This document shows positions 57,622-64,000 of a DNA stretch of 64,000 bases, in pieces (within the stretch, counting starts at the first letter, position 1; each line of letters starts with the position of its first letter). The translations under genes were made by a program, and so were the position numbers. The notes beneath the pieces were generated by a model. That model was not told the origin of the DNA. It did not search any database and saw nothing but the letters and a program-made list of their open reading frames with translations. Source of the stretch: VRUE01 sp963728045 (lineage in GTDB: Bacteria; Actinomycetota; Thermoleophilia; Solirubrobacterales; 70-9); assembly GCA_963728045.1 (NCBI GenBank), contig CAVSIE010000002.1, positions 1,178,001 through 1,242,000 of the forward strand. The letters run 5' to 3'.

Positions 57622-57643
57622 GCTGAGATCGCAACCCCCGCCT

Positions 57644-58072
57644 TCATTCCTCAGCACGGTCCTGGGCGATCTGGATCCCGGCGACGATCGCGAAGAGGGC
57701 GCCGGTGGCGAGGTGGAAGAGCGCGTCGGCGCTGTTGTTGGGAAATGTGAAGACCCAGGCGGGGGTGTTGTCGAATAGCGCCCAGATGCCGGTCACGATC
57801 AGGGCGCCGGCGGCGTAGATCGCGTAGTAGATCGCCCAGGCGGGCCGCAGGGCGAAGTAGAAGGCGGGGGCGAAGAGCAGCAGGCCAGCCAGCGCGTGGT
57901 AGCCGTTGAAGTCGATCCCCAGCACCCGCTCGGTGGGCGCGTCCTCGCCGAGGTGGAAGCTTGGTTCGGCGATGAAGCCGGCCAGCGCCCAGAGCAGCTG
58001 GATCGCCGCCAGCACCACGATTCCCTTCTGGGCGAAGGTCCAGGGCTCCCGCTGCGCCGTCGTCGCCTCCAT
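57644..58072 (-). CDS. DUF4383-like membrane protein
   Basis: A 142-residue protein with four hydrophobic segments: GIVVLAAIQLLWALAGFIAE, HALAGLLLFAPAFYFALRPA, WAIYYAIYAAGALIVTGIWA and LFHLATGALFAIVAGIQIAQ. The segment ERVLGIDFNGYHALAGLLLF, followed by PNNSADALFHLATG, matches the DUF4383 pattern of an Asn/His pair in helix 2 and a His in helix 4. The start is ATG at 58070-58072; the longer frame upstream overlaps the divergent VOC gene. Function is unknown. Confidence 0.65.
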   Translation of the reverse strand: MEATTAQREPWTFAQKGIVVLAAIQLLWALAGFIAEPSFHLGEDAPTERVLGIDFNGYHALAGLLLFAPAFYFALRPAWAIYYAIYAAGALIVTGIWALFDNTPAWVFTFPNNSADALFHLATGALFAIVAGIQIAQDRAEE

Positions 58073-58126
58073 CGGCGCGAAGCCTACTTCGCTGCGAATG
58101 CTTTCGGGGCTGGCTAGGCTGAGCGC

Positions 58127-58516
58127 ATGCTCGACCACGTCGGTATCGAGGTCAGCGATTTCGGGCGCAGCAAGGCGTTCTACGAACAGGCGCTGGAGCC
58201 GCTCGGCATCAGGCTGCTGATGGAGCCGGTCGAGGGCGCCGCCGGCTTCGGCAGCGACACCAAACACGGCCCGATGCCCTATTTCTGGATCGCTGCCCGC
58301 GAGCGTCCCGCTGTCAGCGGCGCCCACGTTGCCTTCGGCGCACGCACGCCGGAGCTGGTCGATGCCTTCCACGCCGCCGCCCTTGCCGCCGGCGGCACCG
58401 ACAACGGCGCTCCGGGCCCACGCCCGATCTACCACCCCGGCTATTACGGCGCCTTCGTCCTCGACCCCGACGGCAACAATGTCGAGGCCGTTTGCCACCG
58501 TGCCCCGCAGGGCTGA
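58127..58516 (+). CDS. VOC-superfamily (glyoxalase-like) protein
   Basis: A 129-residue single VOC module. MLDHVGIEVSDFGRSKAFYE holds the first metal His, HVAFGARTPELVDAFHAAAL the second half, and YGAFVLDPDGNNVEAVCH the final Glu. GMP-like insertion PRPIYHPGYYG is typical of the lactoylglutathione-lyase-like group. Substrate is unknown. It is divergent from the DUF4383-like gene and ends at a bidirectional hairpin. Confidence 0.82.
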   Translation: MLDHVGIEVSDFGRSKAFYEQALEPLGIRLLMEPVEGAAGFGSDTKHGPMPYFWIAARERPAVSGAHVAFGARTPELVDAFHAAALAAGGTDNGAPGPRPIYHPGYYGAFVLDPDGNNVEAVCHRAPQG

Positions 58517-58519
58517 GGC

Positions 58520-58552
58520 GTCGAGTTAATCGCGATGCGCGACTAACTCGAC
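58520..58552. terminator. Bidirectional hairpin between convergent genes
   Basis: GTCGAGTTAATCGCG (58520-58534) pairs with CGCGACTAACTCGAC (58538-58552), one G-T pair, around a 3-base loop. It lies four bases past the VOC stop and six before the flavin reductase stop. No U-tract follows on either strand. Confidence 0.65.
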
Positions 58553-58557
58553 ACTGG

Positions 58558-59037
58558 TCAGTCCAGCGGGCGGTAGGCGCCGCCGTGGAAGACGAGGGGT
58601 GCGCTTTCGTCGCTCGTCTCCAGCGCCGTCACCTGACCGGTGACGATCACGTGGTCGCCGCCGGCGATCACGTCGCGCAGGTCGCAAGCGACGAAGGCGA
58701 GGGCGCCGTCGATCGCCGGGGCGCCGCTGCGCTCGGTCCACGGCACGCCCGCCCACTTGTCGGCCACCGGGGCCTTGGTGGCGAAGGCGCGGGCGATCTC
58801 CTCCTGGCCGGCGTGCAGGACGCTGACCCCGAACCGGTTGGCCGCCTGTACGGCGAGCAGGGTGCGGGAGCCGCGGTCGAGGCAGGCGAGCATCAGCATC
58901 GGCTCGATCGAGAGCGAGCAGACCGCGTTCGCCGTCGCTCCCGCGGGTCCCTCCGGCCCGGTCGCGGAGACGACCGTGACCCCGGTGGGGAGAATCCCCA
59001 TCGCTGTGCGGAAGCGGTCTGGGTCTGGTGCGGGCAT
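58558..59037 (-). CDS. Flavin reductase family protein
   Basis: A 159-residue FMN-binding split-barrel reductase, likely the NAD(P)H:flavin component of a two-component monooxygenase. MGILPTGVTVVSATGPEGPA and GATANAVCSLSIEPMLMLAC form the FMN-binding motifs. FGVSVLHAGQEEIARAFATK and DHVIVTGQVTALE complete the family pattern. No monooxygenase partner is adjacent. The start is ATG at 59037, divergent from the cytochrome c gene by 65 bases. Confidence 0.87.
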   Translation of the reverse strand: MPAPDPDRFRTAMGILPTGVTVVSATGPEGPAGATANAVCSLSIEPMLMLACLDRGSRTLLAVQAANRFGVSVLHAGQEEIARAFATKAPVADKWAGVPWTERSGAPAIDGALAFVACDLRDVIAGGDHVIVTGQVTALETSDESAPLVFHGGAYRPLD

Positions 59038-59067
59038 CGGGAGCGGGAACGCGTCGCGGTCGGACGC

Positions 59068-59093
59068 TTGGGATCGCCGCCAGACAATATGAT
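59068..59093 (+). promoter_or_regulatory. Putative promoter of the cytochrome c gene
   Basis: TATGAT at 59088-59093 matches the -10 consensus at five of six positions, with TTGGGA or GCTTGG about 14-16 bases upstream as a poor -35. Transcription from about 59100 would begin within a few bases of the GTG start at 59103, so the mRNA would be leaderless. Confidence 0.45.
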
Positions 59094-59102
59094 GCCCGCC
59101 GC

Positions 59103-59501
59103 GTGCGCCCCGTTATTGCCACAGCCCTGGCCATCGCTGCCGCCCTCGTGCTCGCCGCCTGCGGCTTCGGCGAGGAGGGGATCTCGGTCTCCGAGGACGA
59201 CCCTAACCACGAGGGCGCGGTTCTCTTCGCCAGTCACTGCTCCGGCTGCCACACGCTCAGCGCTGCCGGCACTCAGGGCAGCGGCAATCGTTCGGTCCGG
59301 GTGCAGGGTCCCAACCTCGATGAACGAATCGAGAGCTATGACGACGCTCTCTTCGCGATTCAGAACGGCGGCTTCTCCGGCGCGATCATGCCGCAGAACA
59401 TCGTCGTCGGTGAGGAGGCCGAAGCGGTGGCCCGCTTCGTCGCCGAGTACGCCGGGCAGGATGCCGGAGAACCCCCCCGCCCCGGCGGGGAATCCCCCTG
59501 A
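59103..59501 (+). CDS. Cytochrome c-type lipoprotein
   Basis: A 132-residue exported lipoprotein. Signal peptide RPVIATALAIAAALVLAAC, with lipobox Cys20, then an acidic tether and a class I cytochrome c fold: heme attachment CSGCH at residues 46-50 and an axial Met in FSGAIMPQNIV. The C-terminal helix AEAVARFVAEYAGQDAG fits the fold. It probably carries electrons at the outer face of the membrane. The GTG at 59103 lets the signal peptide start correctly; the longer frame to 59028 is not credible. It lies 12 bases ahead of serS. Confidence 0.87.
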   Translation: MRPVIATALAIAAALVLAACGFGEEGISVSEDDPNHEGAVLFASHCSGCHTLSAAGTQGSGNRSVRVQGPNLDERIESYDDALFAIQNGGFSGAIMPQNIVVGEEAEAVARFVAEYAGQDAGEPPRPGGESP

Positions 59502-59513
59502 CCTGAGGCCGCA

Positions 59514-60785
59514 ATGCTCGACCTGAAGCTGATCCGCTCCGACCCCGAGCGGATCAAGGCGGCCCTGGCCCGCCGCGGCGCCGCCGAGAGCGTCGATGAG
59601 CTGCTGGCCCTGGATGCGCGCCGCCGCGAGCTGCTGCCAGAGATCGAGAACGCCCAGGCCGAGCGCAAGTCGCTCTCCAAGCAGATCGGCGAGGCGAAGC
59701 AGAAGGGCGAGGACGCTGAGGGCCCGATGGCCGAGGTCCAGGCTCTGAAGGAGAAGATCGAGTCGGGCAAAGCGGAGCTGGAGCGGGTCGAGGCGGATCT
59801 GGAGCGGGTCGCCACCGCCCTGCCGAACCTGCCCGACCCCGACGCCCCCGACGGCATGGCCGAGGAGGACGCGGTCGTCTTGCGCGAGGTCGGCGAGAAG
59901 CCGAGTTTCGACTTCGAGCCCCGTGACCACCTGGAGATCGGCGCCGAGCTGGGGCTGATCGAGATGGAGGCGGCGGCGCGGCTTTCGGGATCCCGTTTCG
60001 CCTACCTGAAGGGGGACTTGGTGCTGTTGGAGCTGGCGCTGGTCCGGTTCGCGATCGAGCTGGTCCGCGCCGAGGGGCACGAGCCGGTGGTGCCCCCCGT
60101 CCTGGTCCGCGAGGAGGCGCTCTACGGCACCGGTTTCCTGCCCGGCGATCGCGATCAGATCTACGAGGTACCAAAGGATGAGCTCTTCCTCGTCGGCACC
60201 TCCGAGGTCTCGCTCGCCGGTCTGCACGCCGACCAGATCCTCGACGCCGGAGACCTGCCCCTGCGCTATGCCGGTTTCTCCACCTGCTTCCGCCGTGAGG
60301 CCGGCGCAGCCGGCCGCGACACCCGCGGCATCTTCCGTGTCCACCAGTTCGACAAGGTCGAGATGTTCTCGTTCGTCGAGCCCTCGCAGTCGGCGGCGGA
60401 GCACGAACGCCTGCTGGCGATCGAGGAGCGGATCCTGACCGAGCTGGAGATCCCCTACCGGGTGGTCAACGTCGCCGCTGGAGACCTCGGCGCCCCGGCC
60501 GCGAAGAAGTACGACTGCGAGGCCTGGATTCCCAGTCAGGGCCGTTACCGCGAGCTGACTTCGTGCTCGAACACGACCGACTATCAGGCTCGGCGCCTAG
60601 CCTGCCGATACCGCCCCAGTAATGAGGATTCCCCGCAGATGGTGCACACCTTGAACGGCACGGCGGTAGCCGTGGGAAGGACGATGATCGCGCTGATCGA
60701 GAACCGGCAGGAACGGGACGGATCATTCTCCGTACCTAAAACTTTGCATTCGTTTGGCGTGCCTGAGAGGATCGGCCCCGGATGA
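59514..60785 (+). CDS. serS: Serine--tRNA ligase
   Basis: A 423-residue class II aminoacyl-tRNA synthetase. The N-terminal long coiled-coil arm (about residues 30-100, ELLPEIENAQAERKSLSKQI) binds tRNA-Ser. The catalytic domain carries motif 2 (FSTCFRREAGAAGRDTRGIF) and motif 3 (LNGTAVAVGRTMIALIENRQ), with TSEVSLAGLH and SCSNTTDYQARRLACRYRPS. It ends with ATGA overlapping the next gene. The cytochrome c gene is 12 bases upstream, so the two may be co-transcribed. Only normal length is seen; no T-box leader. Confidence 0.96.
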   Translation: MLDLKLIRSDPERIKAALARRGAAESVDELLALDARRRELLPEIENAQAERKSLSKQIGEAKQKGEDAEGPMAEVQALKEKIESGKAELERVEADLERVATALPNLPDPDAPDGMAEEDAVVLREVGEKPSFDFEPRDHLEIGAELGLIEMEAAARLSGSRFAYLKGDLVLLELALVRFAIELVRAEGHEPVVPPVLVREEALYGTGFLPGDRDQIYEVPKDELFLVGTSEVSLAGLHADQILDAGDLPLRYAGFSTCFRREAGAAGRDTRGIFRVHQFDKVEMFSFVEPSQSAAEHERLLAIEERILTELEIPYRVVNVAAGDLGAPAAKKYDCEAWIPSQGRYRELTSCSNTTDYQARRLACRYRPSNEDSPQMVHTLNGTAVAVGRTMIALIENRQERDGSFSVPKTLHSFGVPERIGPG

Positions 60786-61435
60786 ATGCGAGCGTGCGGG
60801 ACGCGAGACGGGTCGTCCTCTGTGACGACCACGAGATTGTCCGCGAGGCGATCAAGTCCCGTATGGCTAACTCGCACACGGTCGAGATCGTCGGCGAGGC
60901 CAGCGACGGGCGTGAGGTCGTCGAGGTGGTCAAGGAACTCGAACCCGACGTGCTGATCGTCGACGTCGAGCTGCCCAAGCGCGACGGGATCGAAGCGACC
61001 AAGGAGGTGCTCAAGGTCCGACCACGGACCAAAGTGATCATCTTCACCGCGCACGCACAGCCCGACCTCTTGGCACTGGCGCTGCGGGCCGGCGCCTCCG
61101 GCTACGTGCTCAAGTCGGCGCCTGCGGAGGACATCGCCCGCGCGGTCAAGGCGGTGATGGGCGGCGGCACCTTCCTCGGTGGCGACTTCGCCGGCGGCAA
61201 GCCGGCCGAGGTCGAAAAGCTGCTCCACCTCTCGCCCCGCGAGCGTCAGATCCTCGAGCTGCTGGCCGAGGGCTTGCGGGTCAAAGAGATCGCCGAACGG
61301 CTTGAGCTGAGCCCGGCCACAGTCCACACCCACGTGCGCAACGCGATCAAAAAGCTCGAGGTCGACACTCGCACCGAGGCGGTCGCCCTGGCGGTGCGGT
61401 TCAGCTACCTAGGAGCCGTCGGCGGCAAAGTCTGA
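60782..61435 (+). CDS. NarL/FixJ-type response regulator
   Basis: A 217-residue two-domain regulator. The receiver has VVLCDDHEIV, the phosphoacceptor Asp in LIVDVELPKRDG, and LKSAP with the conserved Lys. The C-terminal LuxR HTH (about residues 150-212) reads LSPRERQILELLAEGLRVKE then IAERLELSPATVHTHVRNAI. It is translationally coupled to serS by ATGA. No kinase is adjacent. The 3' end overlaps the convergent msrB by about 27 bases. Confidence 0.92.
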   Translation: MNASVRDARRVVLCDDHEIVREAIKSRMANSHTVEIVGEASDGREVVEVVKELEPDVLIVDVELPKRDGIEATKEVLKVRPRTKVIIFTAHAQPDLLALALRAGASGYVLKSAPAEDIARAVKAVMGGGTFLGGDFAGGKPAEVEKLLHLSPRERQILELLAEGLRVKEIAERLELSPATVHTHVRNAIKKLEVDTRTEAVALAVRFSYLGAVGGKV

Positions 61436-61819
61436 GAACTCGAGCGCACAGCCGTTGATGCAGTAGCGCTTGCCGCCTTGGTCCTCCTGGCCGTCATCGA
61501 AGACGTGCCCGAGGTGCGCGTCACAGTTCTTACAGACCACCTCGGTCCGGCGCATGAAGTGGCTGTTGTCCGCGCGCAGCTCGACGTTCTCCAGATTGGC
61601 CGGCTCGGTGAAGCTGGGCCAGCCGGAGCCTGAGTCGAACTTCGTGTCCGAGGAGAAGAGCTCGGCGTCGCAGCAGACGCAGTGAAACATGCCGTCGCGT
61701 TTCTCTTCTAGGTGGGGGCCGGTGAAAGGACGCTCGGTGCCGGCGTTGCGAGTCACCTCGTACTGCTCCGGTGTCAGCTGGTCGCGCCACTCGGCGTCGG
61801 TCTTCTTCGCTTTCTCCAT
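61409..61819 (-). CDS. msrB: Peptide-methionine (R)-S-oxide reductase
   Basis: A 136-residue repair enzyme reducing methionine R-sulfoxide. The zinc site is formed by CVCC and CKNC; SGSGWPSFTEPAN and LGHVFDDGQ are typical. The catalytic Cys is in KRYCINGCALEF, where the usual Ser-Ala after RYCIN is Gly-Cys, adding an extra Cys three residues from the nucleophile. The N-terminal DAEWRDQLTPEQYEVTRNAG is canonical. It overlaps the response regulator gene at the 3' end. Confidence 0.92.
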   Translation of the reverse strand: MEKAKKTDAEWRDQLTPEQYEVTRNAGTERPFTGPHLEEKRDGMFHCVCCDAELFSSDTKFDSGSGWPSFTEPANLENVELRADNSHFMRRTEVVCKNCDAHLGHVFDDGQEDQGGKRYCINGCALEFSDFAADGS

Positions 61820-61835
61820 AGGGTGAGGGTAGAGA

Positions 61836-62615
61836 ATGGCCGAGGCGTTCTACGAGAAGAGCGGCGACGATTATGTGGCCACGGAGTTGACCCGGGGGCC
61901 GTGGGATCCAGGTGCCCAGCACGCTGGACCTCCTGCAGCTCTGTTGGGGCGGGAGATAGAGCGGCTCCCCGATGCCGATGAGTTTCAGGTTGGGCGGGTT
62001 ACGTTCGAGATCTTGAAGTCTGTGCCGATCGGGCCGGTGCGGGTCGAGGCTGAGGTGGTGCGGCCGGGGCGGCGGGTGCAGATGGTCGAGGCGTCGCTCT
62101 CCAACGATGAGGGCGAGTTGGTTCGGGCGCGGGGGTGGCGGTTGCGGACCGGTGCGATCGAGGTGCCAGAGGAGGCTTCCGAGCCCGCGGCGCCGCCGGG
62201 GCCCGAGCAGGGCTCCGAACCGGAGTTCTTCGCCACTGGGGATTCGGTCGGCTACCACACGGCGATGGAGTGGAAGGCGATCTCTGGGGAGTTCCTGAAG
62301 CCAGGGCCGGCGACCGTTTGGATGCGGATGCGCCACCCGCTCCTCGCCGGCGAGGAGCCCTCGCCCCTGCAGCGCACGCTGATCGCCGCCGACGTCGGCA
62401 ACGGGATCAGCGCCGTGCTCGACTGGCGCAGCCACCTCTTCATCAACGTCGACCTCACCCTCCACCTCGAGCGGATGCCGCGGGGAGAGTGGGTCTGCGT
62501 CGACGCCACCACGCTGCCGCAGGCGAACGGGATCGGCACCGCCGAGTCCGTCCTCTCCGACGAGGACGGGCGCATCGGCCGCGCCGCCCAAACGCTGCTG
62601 CTCAGCGCGCGGTAG
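61836..62615 (+). CDS. Thioesterase family protein (double hotdog)
   Basis: A 259-residue acyl-CoA thioesterase-like protein with two tandem hotdog halves. The N-terminal half includes GPWDPGAQHAGPPAALLGRE and VTFEILKSVPIGPVRVEAEV; the C-terminal half includes LIAADVGNGISAVLDWRSHL and FINVDLTLHLERMPRGEWVC. A Pro/Glu-rich linker (about residues 115-135) lies between. It resembles TesB-like proteins of lipid-rich actinobacteria. The specific substrate is unknown. It is divergent from msrB. Confidence 0.83.
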   Translation: MAEAFYEKSGDDYVATELTRGPWDPGAQHAGPPAALLGREIERLPDADEFQVGRVTFEILKSVPIGPVRVEAEVVRPGRRVQMVEASLSNDEGELVRARGWRLRTGAIEVPEEASEPAAPPGPEQGSEPEFFATGDSVGYHTAMEWKAISGEFLKPGPATVWMRMRHPLLAGEEPSPLQRTLIAADVGNGISAVLDWRSHLFINVDLTLHLERMPRGEWVCVDATTLPQANGIGTAESVLSDEDGRIGRAAQTLLLSAR

Positions 62616-62621
62616 CCGGCT

Positions 62622-63812
62622 TCAGCCGGTCGAGCGCTCGGCGAGCAGGGTCCGGCTCAAGCTCGAAACCATCAGCGCGACAGTCGCCGCGGAGACGAGC
62701 GCGAGCAGGGCGGAGGCGAGGAAGGCGCCCTCGTAGCTGGCGAACGCGGCGATCAGTCCGGAGAGGGGGGCGCCGAGGCCGATGCCGGCGTCGAAGAAAG
62801 CGGTGAAGGTGCCGAGGGCGGCGCCGCGACGGGTCTCGGGGACGCGGCTGATAACGATCAGCGAGAGCGCGGGGTAGAGCAGCGAGAAGGCGACGCCCAT
62901 CGTCAGCGCCCCCGCGAGGGCGACCTCGAGGCTCTGGGCCAGGCCGATCGTGGCCAGGCCGACAGCCTCGACCACCGCGGCGGCGATCGCCACACGAGCC
63001 GGGCCGATCCGGTCGGGCAGGCCGCCGCCGACCAGGCGGGTCAGCACCACCATCGTCGCGAAGGCGCCGAACACGGTGGCGCCGTGGCCGACCCCGCGTT
63101 CGTCGAGGTGGAGGATGACGAAGGTGGCGAGCGTCGCATAGCCGATCGAGGAGAGGGCGAGGGCGGCGCCGGGCCGCAGCGCCTCGTTGGCGATCAGCGG
63201 GTTGCGCTCACTGCTGGCGAGGGGCCGAAAGGGGTCTGGCACCCGGATCGCGATCGCCGCGCCGAGCAGCGGCGCGATCCCGGCGCAGATCCAGACCAGG
63301 GTGTAGCTGGACGCGTTCAGCACCACCTCGCCGATCAGCGGTCCGACGCTGAGCGCCGCCCAGACGGCGAGGCCGTAGAGGCCGATCACGCGGCCGCGCC
63401 GGCCCGGCGGCGCCAGGTCGACGATCCAGGCCGAGCCCGCCGTGAACACCGTCCCCTCGCCGACGCCGAGCACCAGCCGGGCGAAGATCAGCCCCGGAAT
63501 GCCCAGCGGCAGCAGGTAGAGGAAGCCGGAGACCGCGACCAGCAGCGCGCCCATCAGCACCGTTCTTCTGCGCCCGCGGTGGTCGGCGAGGCGGCCGGCG
63601 AAGGGGCGGAAGAGCAGGCCGGTGACCGCGAAGGCGCCGACCACCACGCCGACGGCAATGTTGCCGCCGTCGAGCGGGCCGTGCACGTAGCGGGGCAGGA
63701 CCGGCAACACGGCGCCGACCGCGAGCAGGCAGAAGAAGGTGACGGCGAAGATGCCGGCGAAGGCGATCCCAGGCCGCTCGATCGGCGCGGTCGCTGTGGC
63801 TGCCGAGCTCAT
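62622..63812 (-). CDS. MFS transporter
   Basis: A 396-residue major facilitator with 12 hydrophobic helices. The loop 2-3 signature GRLADHRGRRRTVLMGALLV and the repeat in the second half (GGLPDRIGPARVAIAAAVVE) are clear. LGVGEGTVFTAGSAWIVDLA with PGRRGRVIGLYGLAVWAALS matches the drug/sugar-export type. Substrate is not predictable. The start is ATG at 63810-63812, overlapping the stop of the upstream phosphatase, so the two are coupled. Confidence 0.87.
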   Translation of the reverse strand: MSSAATATAPIERPGIAFAGIFAVTFFCLLAVGAVLPVLPRYVHGPLDGGNIAVGVVVGAFAVTGLLFRPFAGRLADHRGRRRTVLMGALLVAVSGFLYLLPLGIPGLIFARLVLGVGEGTVFTAGSAWIVDLAPPGRRGRVIGLYGLAVWAALSVGPLIGEVVLNASSYTLVWICAGIAPLLGAAIAIRVPDPFRPLASSERNPLIANEALRPGAALALSSIGYATLATFVILHLDERGVGHGATVFGAFATMVVLTRLVGGGLPDRIGPARVAIAAAVVEAVGLATIGLAQSLEVALAGALTMGVAFSLLYPALSLIVISRVPETRRGAALGTFTAFFDAGIGLGAPLSGLIAAFASYEGAFLASALLALVSAATVALMVSSLSRTLLAERSTG

Positions 63813-64000
63813 CGCAGCAGGTCGCCGAGGTCGTCGATCGTGTGATCCGGTTGCGGCTCGGCCCGGTCCGCCTCCTCGCGGGATGTCGCGCCGGTGAGGA
63901 CGAGGATCGTCTCCAGGCCGGCCCGCCTGCCGCCCTCGATGTCGGAGGCGATCCGGTCGCCGACCATTGCCACCCTCGTGGCGTTCGGGATCAGGGCCCG
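63809..64000 (-). CDS. HAD-superfamily sugar phosphatase, NagD-like (partial, 5' end outside window)
   Basis: The C-terminal 63 residues of a class IIA HAD hydrolase are visible. MVGDRIASDIEGGRRAGLET carries the motif IV acidic pair (Gly-Asp...Asp), and ILVLTGATSREEADRAEPQP then PDHTIDDLGDLLR is the usual NagD C-terminus. The stop overlaps the MFS start. Substrate is unknown because the N-terminal domain is missing. Confidence 0.82.
   Translation of the reverse strand, partial: RALIPNATRVAMVGDRIASDIEGGRRAGLETILVLTGATSREEADRAEPQPDHTIDDLGDLLR

Overview
This window is GC-rich chromosomal DNA from an actinobacterium, most likely of the Thermoleophilia/Solirubrobacterales group. That placement is an inference. 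It rests on the fused 2-oxoglutarate dehydrogenase, a complete nuoA-N operon, a c-di-AMP riboswitch in front of an NlpC/P60 hydrolase, and two paralogous secreted proteins with a degenerate decapeptide repeat. No integrase, transposase, phage gene, CRISPR array, tRNA or rRNA was seen, so the region reads as core chromosome.

Layout. 0-3.5 kb: a polyamine ABC operon potA-D-B-C on the minus strand, cut by the window start. 3.7-5.3 kb: a riboswitch-controlled cell-wall hydrolase and a divergent SDR. 5.5-21 kb: central carbon metabolism, with aconitase, a 4-kb fused E2/E1 2-oxoglutarate dehydrogenase, a two-domain fatty acyl-CoA reductase, an FAD-linked oxidase, a UbiA prenyltransferase, citrate synthase and a PfkB kinase. 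21-31 kb: quinone reductase, DEAD-box helicase, a histidine kinase/receiver pair, an APH-like kinase, the repeat proteins, an acyl-CoA dehydrogenase, a RibD-like reductase, a sulfotransferase and a YbhN-like flippase. 31.8-40 kb: a bacterial voltage-gated sodium channel, a VapC/Phd pair, small hypotheticals, a CBS protein, ThyX, a diguanylate cyclase and an AEC carrier. 40-56.5 kb: an acyl-CoA ligase downstream of the 14-gene complex I operon (nuoA to nuoN, minus strand). 56.6-64 kb: small membrane proteins, a nucleotidyltransferase pair, flavin reductase, cytochrome c, serS, a LuxR-type regulator, MsrB, a thioesterase, an MFS exporter and a partial HAD phosphatase.

The most unusual content is a set of long palindromic elements wedged into gene boundaries, and sometimes into genes. 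At least four families recur. Family A has three copies; B, C and D have two each. Within a family the core is conserved, while the flanking arms of 9-25 bp differ from copy to copy and are still self-complementary. One C copy lies in frame in the linker of the 2-oxoglutarate dehydrogenase, and both D copies are in frame in complex I genes (nuoG and nuoJ).

A caution: about twenty single-base frameshifts interrupt otherwise well-conserved genes, clustered at 10.2-18.3 kb and 40.6-43.2 kb. Sequencing or assembly indels are the simplest explanation, so these genes are annotated across the breaks.
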